Shown: positions 9,319-18,301 of the stretch, piece after piece
Numbering within the stretch: position 1 is the stretch's first letter
How the letters are laid out: the number at the start of each line of letters is the position of its first letter
DNA from: Propionivibrio soli
Lineage (GTDB): Bacteria; Pseudomonadota; Gammaproteobacteria; Burkholderiales; Rhodocyclaceae
NCBI RefSeq assembly: GCF_025770765.1
Contig: NZ_JANZKY010000004.1
Span: forward strand, 124,001-188,000
Direction: 5' to 3'
Length of the DNA: 64,000 nucleotides
Translations under genes and position numbers: made by a program
Notes under the pieces: generated by a model
What the model was told of the DNA's origin: nothing
Database searches by the model: none
What the model saw: only the letters and a program-made list of their open reading frames with translations

Positions 9319-9599
9319 CCCCCTAGTTTTTTGGAAGGCCAGGAGTAGTCACAACCTTGTTGTCGGCTGCTTAGCGTCCACAAGCGCTCACGGAAGAGTA
9401 TCGTTTTGCTATCCTGCGCCGCCGTCAGCCAAGACGTGGCCAAGACGTTCCTGAATGGGCGGTTGGATGGCGGTGCCCGCGGCATGGTTACCAAGCGCGC
9501 GGCAAGCCCCGACCGGACGACAACCGCATCCGGTTGCCGGTCGGCTAGCACGAACCCAAGGGGGTGATTGGGGCTGGTTATACTCTCCCGCCCAAGAGG

Positions 9600-10820
9600 C
9601 TAATCGGGAGAGATCGGATAGGGAGCGCTCGGCACGGCAGCAGTGCCCATTGTCGCGCCAGGCGTGAGGACGACTTTCCGGCAGTTATCCTCCTTGCCAT
9701 CGAACATGGCATAGCCACGCGCCGCCTCGGAGAGCGGCATCTGATGCGTGATGATCTCCTCCGGATGCAGCTCGCCGTTCAGGATATGCGTCAGAAGCTT
9801 CGGCATATATTGCTGCACGTGCGTTTGCCCCATCTTGAAGGCCAGTCCCTTATCGAACGCATCCCCAAACAGGAAGGCGTGGATGAACCCGGCGTAGACG
9901 CCCGGAACGCTCACGGTTCCTCCCCGGCGCGTGGCGGCGATCGCTTGCCGCAAGGCAGCGCCACTGGAGCCTTCGAGCTTGAGGTTGGTCATCACCGTTT
10001 CGACCGTGCTGCCTTTCGCCTCAAAGCCGATAGCGTCGATCGTCGCGTCCACGCCGCGGAACTGCGTCTGGTCGATGATGTACTCGGCCGGGTCATCCAC
10101 CTCGTCGAAATTGATCGGGTCGACGCCGTACGTTTCCCTGGCGAAGTTGAGGCGGTACGGATGGTGGTCGATCATGAAGATGCGCTCGGCTCCGAGCAGG
10201 CGCGCGCACGCGGCCGCCATGCATCCGACGGGTCCGGCGCCGAAAATAGCGACCGTGGAACCGGGTCGTATGCCGGCGTTAACCGCTGCCTGGTAACCGG
10301 TTGGCAGGATATCGGAAAGAAACAGCACACGTTCGTCAGGCAAGCCTTCCGGGACAGCGAGCGGTCCGGTGTTGGCCCACGGAACGCGCACATACTCCGC
10401 TTGCCCGCCGGCATATCCGCCGTAAAGGTGCGTATAGCCGAACATACCGGCGCCGGGACGCAATGTTTTCTTGTTGATGATCGCGCCGCGGTTCGGGTTC
10501 GTCTCTTCGCACGCCGCGAACAGCGAACGTTCGCAGAAGTAACACGTGCCGCAGGAAATGGTGAATGGCACGACAACGCGGTCGCCGCGTTTGAGACGCG
10601 TGACCGCCGGCCCGACCTCCTCGACGATGCCCATGAACTCGTGCCCGAGAATATCGCCGTCCTTGAGCCCCGGCACTTTGCCGCGATAGAGGTGCAAATC
10701 GGAACCGCAGATCGCCGTCGCCGTCACGCGCAGGATGATGTCCTGCGGGTCGATCAGGCGGGGATCCGGTACGTCTTCCACCCGTACGTCGCGGTGGCCA
10801 TGGTAGGTCAGAGCTTTCAT
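9600..10820 (-). CDS. Zinc-dependent alcohol/formaldehyde dehydrogenase (MDR), first copy
   Basis: A 406-residue medium-chain dehydrogenase of the glutathione-independent formaldehyde dehydrogenase-like branch. Catalytic zinc ligands are seen in AICGSDLH (Cys38) and GHEFMG (His62-Glu63). A structural-zinc Cys cluster appears as CGTCYFC...AACE (about 92-107). The Rossmann loop [12 protein letters not shown] is near residue 190. It should oxidise an alcohol or aldehyde hydrate with NAD. It lies 36 bases behind the SDR gene on the same strand and is probably cotranscribed from the sigma-54 site at 11831. The gene at 32067-33290 is a paralogue with the same architecture. Confidence 0.93.
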   Translation of the reverse strand: MKALTYHGHRDVRVEDVPDPRLIDPQDIILRVTATAICGSDLHLYRGKVPGLKDGDILGHEFMGIVEEVGPAVTRLKRGDRVVVPFTISCGTCYFCERSLFAACEETNPNRGAIINKKTLRPGAGMFGYTHLYGGYAGGQAEYVRVPWANTGPLAVPEGLPDERVLFLSDILPTGYQAAVNAGIRPGSTVAIFGAGPVGCMAAACARLLGAERIFMIDHHPYRLNFARETYGVDPINFDEVDDPAEYIIDQTQFRGVDATIDAIGFEAKGSTVETVMTNLKLEGSSGAALRQAIAATRRGGTVSVPGVYAGFIHAFLFGDAFDKGLAFKMGQTHVQQYMPKLLTHILNGELHPEEIITHQMPLSEAARGYAMFDGKEDNCRKVVLTPGATMGTAAVPSAPYPISPD

Positions 10821-10856
10821 GATCGTTGCCTCTTGGTTGCCGGTTTTCGGGAGAGA

Positions 10857-11750
10857 TCAGGTATTCACGGTCTCGCCGCCGTTTGGATGCAGGACCTGGC
10901 CGGTCATGTAGCTCGCGTCGGAACTCGCCAGGAAGACGAACGACGGAGAAATTTCGTCGGGTTGGCCCGCCCGACCTAGTGTCGTGTCTTTGCCGAAGTT
11001 GGCGAGCTTCTCGCCCGAGAACGTGGACGGGATGAGCGGGGTCCATACCGGCCCCGGCGCCACGGCATTCACGCGAATGTTGCGGTCGGCCAGTTGGTGC
11101 GCCAGCGAACGCGTGAAGGCGACGATGGCCCCCTTGGTCGACGCGTAGTCCAGCAGTTGCGGGCTGCCGCGATAAGCGGTGATCGACGTCGTATTCACGA
11201 TCGCGCTTCCATCCGGCATATGAGGCAACGCCTCGCGGCAGAGGTCGAACATTCCGAAGAAATTGGTACGGAACGTCTGCTCAAGCTGCCCGCGCGAAAC
11301 CTGAGCGATGTCCTTCTGCGGATGCTGCTCGGCGGCATTGTTCACCAGCACGTCGATACGACCGAAGGCGTCGACCGTCTTGCGTACGATCTCGGTCACG
11401 AACGCCGGTAGGCCAATGTCGCCGGCAAGCAGCAGGCACCGCACGCCGGCGGCTTTTATCGCTTCTTCGGTCGCTCGCGCATCCTCGTGTTCGTTCAGAT
11501 AGACGATGGCGACGTTGGCGCCTTCCTTGGCGAAACAGATCGCCGTCGAGCGGCCAATCCCGCTGTCGCCGCCGGTAACGACCGCCACTTTGCCGCGCAG
11601 CTTGCCGCAACCGACGTAATCGCGTGCGAAGGAAGCGGAAGCCGGACGCATCTGCGCCTCTCGGCCAGGCTGAGTATCGAGGGTCGGCGGACGAGTGTTG
11701 GCGAGTTTCTCGCTGGCCTCGTGTTTCTGCGGCTGCTGCTCGTTGCTCAT
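10857..11750 (-). CDS. SDR-family oxidoreductase, YghA-like
   Basis: A 297-residue short-chain dehydrogenase with the N-terminal extension typical of the YghA/general-stress SDR group. The cofactor loop is TGGDSGIGRS (about 59-68), followed by NNAAEQHPQ, a Ser in VNTTSITAY and YASTKGA with Tyr-x-x-x-Lys near residue 201. The C-terminal TGQVLHPNGG is the usual end. It is the first gene of a two-gene unit with the zinc dehydrogenase downstream. A consensus sigma-54 promoter stands 81 bases upstream, back to back with the promoter of the AsmA gene. The substrate is unknown; relatives are induced by osmotic or oxidative stress. Confidence 0.93.
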   Translation of the reverse strand: MSNEQQPQKHEASEKLANTRPPTLDTQPGREAQMRPASASFARDYVGCGKLRGKVAVVTGGDSGIGRSTAICFAKEGANVAIVYLNEHEDARATEEAIKAAGVRCLLLAGDIGLPAFVTEIVRKTVDAFGRIDVLVNNAAEQHPQKDIAQVSRGQLEQTFRTNFFGMFDLCREALPHMPDGSAIVNTTSITAYRGSPQLLDYASTKGAIVAFTRSLAHQLADRNIRVNAVAPGPVWTPLIPSTFSGEKLANFGKDTTLGRAGQPDEISPSFVFLASSDASYMTGQVLHPNGGETVNT

Positions 11751-11830
11751 GTCTTATCTCCGGTAAATCGTTTTCCGCCGGGCGCCGCTCGCCTTGCGAC
11801 TGCCGCACCACGGGACCGAGCCCTGCAGCG

Positions 11831-11844
11831 GCAAGGCCCATGCC
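11831..11844 (-). promoter_or_regulatory. Sigma-54 promoter of the SDR/dehydrogenase pair
   Basis: The minus strand reads GGCATGGGCCTTGC (GGCAT-N5-TTGC). The predicted start is near 11819, about 70 bases before the SDR ATG. Only ten bases separate it from the oppositely oriented site at 11855. Confidence 0.72.
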
Positions 11845-11854
11845 GCGTAGCCAC

Positions 11855-11868
11855 GGCATAAGGCTTGC
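11855..11868 (+). promoter_or_regulatory. Sigma-54 promoter of the AsmA gene
   Basis: GGCATAAGGCTTGC matches GGCAY-N5-TTGC. The predicted start near 11880 lies downstream of ATG 11840, which argues that AsmA translation begins at the later GTG 11921. Confidence 0.72.
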
Positions 11869-11920
11869 CCTCAAAGAGCGATTACAACGATTTAGTGATG
11901 GGGCGCCACGGAGATTCCGC

Positions 11921-14335
11921 GTGCAGGCGAACGACAATCAACCAGAGAACTTCCGGGTGCCAAGAGAAGGGGGGGCCAACGGCCCCAATGCCCCGCACTC
12001 CACGCCTCCCATCCGTTATGCCGGACGCAAGTCGCCGCGCGGCCTCATCGTACTGGCCACACTGGTTGCCATCATCGCCGTCTGCGAATGGCTTGAATGG
12101 CCTTTCCTGCGCGCTCCTATCCAGTTAGCGGCCAGTTCGGCGCTCGATCGGCCGGTGACTGTCGGCGCACCGTTCGGCATGCGCTTTGTCGGCCCGCTCC
12201 GCGTGCATGCCGAAAGCCTCGTGATCGGACCGGCTTCCGATTGGCCGGCGGGGGCGCCTTCCCCCGATCTTCTCAATGCCGATCGCCTGCGTATCGCCGT
12301 ACCGTACACAACCTTGATCGCCCTGCTCTTGGGTCACGACCCAGGTCGCGGCAACGATTCCGCGAAATCCACCGATACAGGCAAGGGAGACTCTCGACAG
12401 ACGCCGCCAAACGCCGACGATAGGCGGCCGCACATCAAGGCGTTGGAGGTGGAACGCCTGCGCGTCAGTCTCGTGCGCACGGCGGACGGCCGCGCCAACT
12501 GGCATTTAGGAGAACAACGCGTCGACGATCAACCGCCGGCGGCCATTCCGCGCTTCGACCGCTTGGCGATCGACAAAGGCGAATTATCGGTGGACGATGC
12601 CGTCGGCCGTGTACACATCCGCGCGGAGTTGCGTACGCGCGAACAACCGGCAGAAGCCGGCCAAGCCGCTGGAGAGCCGGGGATCGAAGCCTCCGCCGAA
12701 GGCCGCTTCCGCGATCAGGAGCTCTGGGCCAGAGCCAGTGCCGGCGGCCTCTCGGCGTTGGCCGGATCGGGGAATGGTTCGGCGCAGGCACCGGTACGGA
12801 TCGAGTTCCGATCAGGTCCCGTCGAACTCGATTTCGACGGCTGGGCGCGCGACGTGCGCAATCTCGGCGGACTGGACGGCAAGTTCCGCCTCGCCGGTCC
12901 GTCGCTCGCTGCTGTTGGCGCCGTCGTCGGCCTCACCTTACCGACCACGGCCCAGTTCTCGATGCGCGGTCGCGCACGCAAGGAGGGCGAGGTCTGGTCG
13001 GCGGACATCGGTGAACTGGCCGTCGGTCGCTCGCGACTCGCTGGCGATTTCCGCTACGACCCGACACCGGCCGTCCCCAAGCTGACCGGCAAGTTGGGTG
13101 GCGCCCTGCTCTCGCTGCCCGATCTCGGGCCGGCTGTCGGTGCGCCGCCGACGAAACCCGGCGCGGGCAAGGAGAAAAGAACGGAGGACAAGGTTGCGGA
13201 GAACAAGAACGCAGAGGACAGACCCGCATCCTCGACAGAGAAATCGGCCGGGAACGATAAACAACGCGGGAGCGGGCAAACACAGGTTTCCGGATCGGCG
13301 GGCGCCGCTCCAAACGGCGGCTCCGAGGCTGGCCCGGCGGAACGCGACCCGAACGCCAAACGACCCGGGGACGAAGCCGCTGGCCATCGCACAACGCCTG
13401 CTCGGCGGGTTCTGCCGCAGAAGGAATTCAACACCCCTTCGCTTGCCGCGATGGAAGCCGACGTGCAAATCGAACTGCAAGAATTCGATCTCGGCACAGC
13501 GCAACTCGAAGAACTCAAACCGTTCCACGGTCACCTTACGCTCCATGACCGGGTACTGACGCTCGAAAAGCTCAAGGCCGGGGCGGCCGGCGGGGAAATG
13601 TCCGGCGTGATCAGTTTCGACGCCCGCGCCAAGACGCCGCAATGGAATGCCGATTTGGGTTGGGCGGGGGTTCAACTGCAGCGTTTCGTAAAGCCGCGCG
13701 ACGTCGTCGGCAGAGACCCACAAAGCGGCTACGTAAGCGGTGCCCTCAGTGGACGCGCCAGGCTTTCGGGTCACGGCCGATCGACTGCCGCGATTCTCGG
13801 ATCGCTCGACGGCGGCGTCCAACTTTGGGTGCGTAACGGCACAATATCGCATCTGCTTGTCGAAGCCCTCGGCATCGACGTTGCCCAAGCCCTCGGCGTT
13901 CTCGTGCGCGGCGACGCGCAACTTCAAATGAACTGCGCCGTAACGTCCATGAGCGTCCGCGACGGACGAATGGACCCGGACGTAGCGCTGATTGAAACGA
14001 AAGACAGCACGCTCACTACCACTGGTTTCATTTCGCTCGCCGATGAACGCCTCGGCCTCGAGTTCCGCGCGCACCCTAAGGATGTCTCACCGATGACCCT
14101 GCGCTCCCCGCTTTACGTCGAGGGGACGTTTTCCGATCCGGCGATCCGTATCGACAAGCGTCGTATCGGTCTGCGCGTGGCCGCCGCGGCCGCGCTGGCC
14201 GCTGTGACGCCGATCGCCGGGGCGCTCGCATTGATCGATCTCGGCGACTCGGAACGCGACGCATGCCAGAAAGCGTACGCTCGAGTACAAAGCCCGACTC
14301 CAGCCTCTCGCCCGGGCAACAGGACGCCGCGTTGA
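11921..14335 (+). CDS. AsmA family envelope protein
   Basis: The frame opens at 11624, but GTG 11921 is chosen: GGAG stands seven bases before it and the sigma-54 transcript should begin near 11880. This gives about 804 residues. One membrane anchor (about residues 35-55) is followed by a large periplasmic part with the AsmA start region (QLAASSALDRPVTVGAPFG). A Lys/Glu/Ser-rich disordered insert (about 420-490) comes next, then the C-terminal AsmA_2 module, which includes GGDA-like VRNGTISHLLVEALG and a final SPLYVEGTFSDP segment. AsmA relatives are bridge-like proteins that help move phospholipid between the membranes. It is divergent from the SDR gene. Confidence 0.9.
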   Translation: MQANDNQPENFRVPREGGANGPNAPHSTPPIRYAGRKSPRGLIVLATLVAIIAVCEWLEWPFLRAPIQLAASSALDRPVTVGAPFGMRFVGPLRVHAESLVIGPASDWPAGAPSPDLLNADRLRIAVPYTTLIALLLGHDPGRGNDSAKSTDTGKGDSRQTPPNADDRRPHIKALEVERLRVSLVRTADGRANWHLGEQRVDDQPPAAIPRFDRLAIDKGELSVDDAVGRVHIRAELRTREQPAEAGQAAGEPGIEASAEGRFRDQELWARASAGGLSALAGSGNGSAQAPVRIEFRSGPVELDFDGWARDVRNLGGLDGKFRLAGPSLAAVGAVVGLTLPTTAQFSMRGRARKEGEVWSADIGELAVGRSRLAGDFRYDPTPAVPKLTGKLGGALLSLPDLGPAVGAPPTKPGAGKEKRTEDKVAENKNAEDRPASSTEKSAGNDKQRGSGQTQVSGSAGAAPNGGSEAGPAERDPNAKRPGDEAAGHRTTPARRVLPQKEFNTPSLAAMEADVQIELQEFDLGTAQLEELKPFHGHLTLHDRVLTLEKLKAGAAGGEMSGVISFDARAKTPQWNADLGWAGVQLQRFVKPRDVVGRDPQSGYVSGALSGRARLSGHGRSTAAILGSLDGGVQLWVRNGTISHLLVEALGIDVAQALGVLVRGDAQLQMNCAVTSMSVRDGRMDPDVALIETKDSTLTTTGFISLADERLGLEFRAHPKDVSPMTLRSPLYVEGTFSDPAIRIDKRRIGLRVAAAAALAAVTPIAGALALIDLGDSERDACQKAYARVQSPTPASRPGNRTPR

Positions 14336-14384
14336 CCGAGCCTCCGACGATACAACTCCGCAACGACTCCCCCCAACGGCCACG

Positions 14385-14398
14385 GGTACAAGGCTTGC
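14385..14398 (+). promoter_or_regulatory. Sigma-54 promoter of the tryptophan-repeat protein gene
   Basis: GGTACAAGGCTTGC has GG-N10-GC spacing and a perfect TTGC; the -24 half is GGTAC. The last nine bases and the next five (GGCTTGCCCGTTT) are also present at the site for the acidic protein (58444-58457). Predicted start near 14410. Confidence 0.6.
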
Positions 14399-14532
14399 CC
14401 GTTTGGCATACGCCGGCCGGCCCGAAGGTACCTTAAGTCTGGGCCTCGATTCGCCTGGAGGCGCGAGCAAAACGCCGATAAGGGCACACCGCCCTCTGTG
14501 GCGCCAACAAGTAAATGAAAGGACACGAAGCG

Positions 14533-15348
14533 ATGCAACATGGGCAACGCGGCCAAAAGGAACGGCGCGGCGAACAAAACGAGGAACGTTCGGGGCGGGC
14601 GCAAAGCGGCGCCGGTTACACGGGATTCTTACGCCGACAGAGTGATCGGCGTCGGCAAGCCGATCCCGCTCGCGACCGTGAGCGTGGTGGCCAGCAGGGT
14701 TCGACAAACGCCCCACCAACGGGCGACGCGAGCCATGCTTTGAGTGGACAGACGGGCGGCGTGGCCTACGGCGGCGGCGAGAGCCCCAACGCGGTATCCG
14801 ATTCGGGTCGCTATCAGGAAAGTTATGGTCCGCACGGCGGAGCCCAGGAAGATATGGGATCGGAGAAGATCGGCCGTGGCGGCGGCTACGGGGGACTGGC
14901 ACGTCAAGGCATGGGCCACGACCCTCGGTACGGCCGTCCTGCGCAAGACGAACATGTCGATGCCGCCGGTTATTCTTATCGTGGCGGTGAAAGCGCCGGT
15001 TCGCAACCGGCCGTGCCCCCGGGGGAATCGCGCGACCGATTTGACGCCGATTACCAGCAATGGCGTGCCGAACAGATCAATCGTCTCGACCAGGATTACG
15101 ACGCCTGGAAAAATCGGCGTCACGAGCGCTTCTCGGGCGATTTCGACCGGTGGCGCCGCGCACGCGAGGCGGAACACGCCGCCGCAATCCGTCGCGGCGG
15201 AAGCGGCGGGACGCTTTCCGTTGGCTCCGCGGCAGCGGCGGATAGCCCCGGGTCGGTTAGAGGAAATGCCGACAATTCGGCCTCGGCCACACCTGGAACG
15301 CCGACTTCCGCCGGTAGAGAAAGCTCTGGACACGGCGAATTGGAGTAA
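14533..15348 (+). CDS. Hydrophilic protein with D-x-DY-xxW repeats
   Basis: ATG 14533 is preferred over 14515 because AAAGGA stands nine bases before it; the product is 271 residues. The first 170 residues are Gly/Gln/Arg-rich and look disordered. Residues about 165-210 contain three copies of an acidic-aromatic repeat: DADYQQWR, DQDYDAWKN and SGDFDRWRR, spaced by 17-18 residues on a probable long helix. The tail is again Gly/Ser/Ala-rich. No catalytic motif is visible. Proteins with this layout occur next to stress genes in Burkholderiales and rhizobia. A sigma-54 promoter lies about 135 bases upstream, which places it in the same presumed regulon. Confidence 0.7.
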   Translation: MQHGQRGQKERRGEQNEERSGRAQSGAGYTGFLRRQSDRRRQADPARDRERGGQQGSTNAPPTGDASHALSGQTGGVAYGGGESPNAVSDSGRYQESYGPHGGAQEDMGSEKIGRGGGYGGLARQGMGHDPRYGRPAQDEHVDAAGYSYRGGESAGSQPAVPPGESRDRFDADYQQWRAEQINRLDQDYDAWKNRRHERFSGDFDRWRRAREAEHAAAIRRGGSGGTLSVGSAAAADSPGSVRGNADNSASATPGTPTSAGRESSGHGELE

Positions 15349-15431
15349 GCGGGCCGTAAGGCTGGGAAACTACCGTTCCTGGATGACCGAGTTTGGTCAA
15401 AGCCAGCCAACACCGGGCTTTTCCGGCCGTA

Positions 15432-15445
15432 GGCACTCTATTTGC
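15432..15445 (+). promoter_or_regulatory. Sigma-54 promoter of the small 96-residue protein gene
   Basis: GGCACTCTATTTGC matches GGCAY-N5-TTGC. Predicted start near 15457, leaving a leader of about 130 bases before ATG 15588. Confidence 0.7.
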
Positions 15446-15587
15446 CCCACGCGTTTTGCCACGGCGGAACACCCGATTGAACAGGCGCGGTGGCAGTGGG
15501 CCGGATTCGGTCACGGCAGAATAAGGCAATCGCAACGGCCGTGCGGCGTGTACCAGCCAGTTATCTGAAAAAATTCGGAAAGGAACG

Positions 15588-15878
15588 ATGATGGGCCAAC
15601 GCGATTATCAGGAGCTACCTCAGGATGGCGGAGGTTTCGTGCCGCTGAGTGCGGCTGGACGTCAGTATCCCGCGTCGGGTGTTTTGCCGAACGTTGATGT
15701 GTTGGCGGCGGCCCCGACCGGAATGGCCGATATAGCGGATTCCGACAACCGCCCGGCAAAATCGCCGCAAACCCGATTCAATACTGGGTGCGGCCAATGG
15801 CGTAGCGTTTTCGATCAAGTGGACGCGACACCCGCCCCAACTCGTATTCCGACGCCTCAAGTCGAAAGCAGCCTCTAG
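15588..15878 (+). CDS. Small protein of unknown function
   Basis: A 96-residue protein without recognisable domain, signal peptide or membrane segment; it is rich in Pro, Ala, Gln and Asp. Three things support a real gene: GGAAAGGA stands five to eight bases before ATGATG, a consensus sigma-54 promoter lies about 145 bases upstream, and a textbook intrinsic terminator follows the stop within 31 bases. The transcription unit is thus monocistronic. The function is unknown. Its place between other presumed sigma-54 targets suggests a stress or envelope role, which is inference only. Confidence 0.6.
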   Translation: MMGQRDYQELPQDGGGFVPLSAAGRQYPASGVLPNVDVLAAAPTGMADIADSDNRPAKSPQTRFNTGCGQWRSVFDQVDATPAPTRIPTPQVESSL

Positions 15879-15908
15879 GCCTCTTCCGCTCCAACGGAAG
15901 GCTTTGGG

Positions 15909-15936
15909 AGCCCCGGAAACCCCGGGGCTTTCTTTT
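15909..15936 (+). terminator. Intrinsic terminator of the small protein gene
   Basis: AGCCCCGG and CCGGGGCT form an 8-base stem around a five-base loop and are followed by TTCTTTT. Confidence 0.85.
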
Positions 15937-16032
15937 GTCCGCAAAAATGAGCGGTGACAAGAGCGGCAGCATTTAGTACGGGCCGTATCTTCTCATCCGA
16001 AGCGTGACCGCCGTACGCGCCTTCATACCAGC

Positions 16033-16051
16033 AAAAAAGGGCACCGTGCCC
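16033..16051 (-). terminator. Intrinsic terminator behind rpoN
   Basis: On the minus strand GGGCAC and GTGCCC pair around a very short loop and are followed by six T. It lies about 70 bases past the rpoN stop. A second structure on the plus strand (16054-16082, CCGGC/GCCGG then six T) partly adjoins it. Confidence 0.65.
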
Positions 16052-16122
16052 CCCCGGCAACCGTGCAGGCCGCCGGTTTTTTAACGCACCGCCGTTGGGA
16101 GAGTGAAAGAGCGGAGATCAGA

Positions 16123-17601
16123 TCAAGCGTGTTTGCGGCGCCGCTCGAAGGCCTCGATGTGCAGCAACTGTCTGTACTTCGTCACTGTCCGCCGGGCGAC
16201 GATGATGCCCTGGCGCGCCAGCTGGCGTGCGATCTCCGCGTCCGACAGCGGCGCATGCGAGCGTTCGGAATTGATCATGTCGCTGATCAAACCACGGATC
16301 GCCGTCGCCGAGCATTCGCCGCCGCTCGCGGTCGTCATGGCACGTGAGAAGAAGTATTTCAACTCGAAGACGCCCAGCGGCGTCGCCATGAACTTGTTGT
16401 TGGTGACGCGCGAAACGGTCGATTCGTGCACACCAACCTCGTCGGCGATCTCGCGCAACCCGAGCGGCTTCATCGCCAGCGGGCCGTACTCCAGGAAGTT
16501 CTTCTGATGGTTCACGATCGCCTGCGAAACGCTGAGGATCGTGGCGAAGCGCTGCTCGACGTTGCTAACGGTCCAGCGCGCTTCCATTAGATGCGCGGCA
16601 AGTTCGGAGTGCTGCGCGTTGCGGTTGCGCTGGAACATCTCGGCGTAGACGTGATTGAGGCGAACGCGCGGGACGATCGACGGGTTGAGTGTCGCGGTCC
16701 AATTGCCGCGCACCTTCTTGACGATCACATCGGGCGTTACGTACTGCACGTGAGACGAGCCGAATCGCCATCCTGGGCGCGGGTCAAGGCGGCGGATCGA
16801 TTCGAGGACTGATTCGACCTCGGCCGGTGAAGCTGACAGACGCCGCGCCAGTCCGGCCACGTCCTTCGCCGCCAGGAGTTGCAGGTACTTGTCGATAATC
16901 GTATGCGCAAGTTCCTGCTTGATGGGGTCGGCGATCACGGGCACCTGCAACAGCAGGCACTCCTGGACGCTGCGCGCCGCGACGCCGGCCGGTTCGAGCG
17001 ACTGCACGCGCGAGAGGGCAATGCGCAGCTCCTCTTCGGTCGGCCGCGGGTCAAGCCCCGCGATGTCGACGAGGTCCGGAAGCGAAAAACGCAGATAACC
17101 GTCATCGTCCAGCGAACCGACGATGACTTCGGCAATCGCCCGATCGCGCTCGGTGAGCGGCAATACGTTGAGCTGGCGCAGCAGGTGATCGCTGAGCGAA
17201 TCCTCGACGGCGTGCATTTCCATCAGGTTGGCGCCGCTGTCGTCGTTGCGACGATTGCTCGAGATGCCGTCGGCCTGCCAGGTTTCGCGATCGCTGTCGA
17301 TGTCATCGCCAGCCGTCGTTTCGGCTTCGTTCTCGACGGGCGGAACCTCGACCACTTCCTGCACCGTGGGAGCCGTCTCTACCGGGAAGGGGCGCTCCAG
17401 TTCGTCGGCGGTTTCGACCTCTTCGGCCGGATTCTCGATATCCGGCTCGTCGGCTTCGAGGAACGGATTCTTGTCCAGCGTTTCGTGCACTTCCTGGGCG
17501 AAGTCGAGTGATGACAACTGCAACAAGCGCACAGCACGCTGAAGGCGTGGGGATAGTCCTTGCTGCTGGCGATGTTCCATGCCAAGCGTAAGCGATCTCA
17601 T
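16123..17601 (-). CDS. rpoN: RNA polymerase sigma-54 factor (RpoN paralogue)
   Basis: ATG 17601 is chosen because AGGAGG stands seven bases before it, giving 492 residues, the normal family length. Region I is Gln/Leu-rich (QQQGLSPRLQRAVRLLQLSS) and binds activator and core. The acidic region II covers about 55-120, the core-binding domain about 130-310, and the helix-turn-helix about 370-400 (EIADEVGVHESTVSRV). The C-terminal RpoN box reads ARRTVTKYR near residue 476 and contacts the -24 element. Sigma-54 needs an AAA+ activator to open DNA. The usual housekeeping neighbours (lptB, hpf, ptsN) are absent, so this looks like an extra paralogue. A consensus sigma-54 promoter lies upstream. Confidence 0.95.
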   Translation of the reverse strand: MRSLTLGMEHRQQQGLSPRLQRAVRLLQLSSLDFAQEVHETLDKNPFLEADEPDIENPAEEVETADELERPFPVETAPTVQEVVEVPPVENEAETTAGDDIDSDRETWQADGISSNRRNDDSGANLMEMHAVEDSLSDHLLRQLNVLPLTERDRAIAEVIVGSLDDDGYLRFSLPDLVDIAGLDPRPTEEELRIALSRVQSLEPAGVAARSVQECLLLQVPVIADPIKQELAHTIIDKYLQLLAAKDVAGLARRLSASPAEVESVLESIRRLDPRPGWRFGSSHVQYVTPDVIVKKVRGNWTATLNPSIVPRVRLNHVYAEMFQRNRNAQHSELAAHLMEARWTVSNVEQRFATILSVSQAIVNHQKNFLEYGPLAMKPLGLREIADEVGVHESTVSRVTNNKFMATPLGVFELKYFFSRAMTTASGGECSATAIRGLISDMINSERSHAPLSDAEIARQLARQGIIVARRTVTKYRQLLHIEAFERRRKHA

Positions 17602-17758
17602 CGAGTGGCCTCCTTGTTTTATGCCGTGGATTCGAATCGTCCCGAGACCCGCCAAGAACCCGCCGCTTGTTGCCCCTGCGGTACGGTGTTCACTGTAGTC
17701 GAGACGACTTCATTTAGGATGCCGCCAAAAAAATCGAGGGCGGCTGGCAAGGCTAAAA

Positions 17759-17772
17759 GCAACGATGATGCC
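17759..17772 (-). promoter_or_regulatory. Sigma-54 promoter of rpoN (autoregulatory)
   Basis: The minus strand reads TTGGCATCATCGTTGCTTTT, an excellent match to the -24/-12 consensus including the T-run after TTGC. Predicted start near 17747, leader about 145 bases. Confidence 0.75.
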
Positions 17773-18287
17773 AACTGCTGAAACAGTTATCCCTAGTGCA
17801 TTGACCCGTTATCCAAGCCATTGAGAGATCAGGCAATTGCAGGACCATTAGGGCGCCTTCGCTCGCTCTTGGCGCTCTTAGCTGAACTTTGATTCCATGA
17901 AGCGGGTGGCTCTGCCCGCGCGAATATCAACGGCTTTTGCGGCAAGAATTACACCGGGGCCCCGGATCGATGCCCGCTATGCCTCACCACGCAAGGCTTT
18001 TCGGGGATCGGCGAAGAAAAGGCCCAGGACTCGAAACCGTGGGGAGACGAGAAGAGAGGAGAAGAGAACGGGTACGGGCTGGCCCTCGCGGACGGTAAGA
18101 AACAAACACACAGGCTGTCCTCCTAGCGTGAAATCGGCATGCGACCGCATTTGCCCCGAGCGCTTCTGGTATGTCATAGGAATTCCAACGGAGACGCGCT
18201 CCGCTCAAGGGCGTGATGAGCACCGCGTTATGCGCTTCCCACGGCATGCTCTTCCCTCGCTGAAATCCCCGCACGAGCCCCCTCCGC

Positions 18288-18301
18288 GGCACGGCGATTG
18301 C
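18288..18301 (+). promoter_or_regulatory. Sigma-54 promoter of the hemerythrin gene
   Basis: GGCACGGCGATTGC matches the consensus through GGCACG and TTGC. Predicted start near 18313, leader about 55 bases. Confidence 0.75.

Larger units (their letters stand above)
8248..9599. other. Long intergenic region, AT-richer, no convincing protein gene
   Basis: The 1.35 kb between the AI-2E gene and the dehydrogenase gene is visibly AT-richer than its surroundings between about 8500 and 9200. A frame from TTG 8535 runs for 188 codons but lacks a good ribosome binding site, codon bias and any recognisable domain. The region contains a sigma-54-like promoter for the AI-2E gene (8360-8373) and a second one (9213-9226) that precedes a terminator-like structure rather than a gene. 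Nothing else was recognised. Confidence 0.7.

Noticed and set aside
9564-10979. 471-codon frame opposite the first zinc dehydrogenase
   Set aside because: It is the mirror of a gene with clear zinc ligands; long antisense frames are common in GC-rich DNA.
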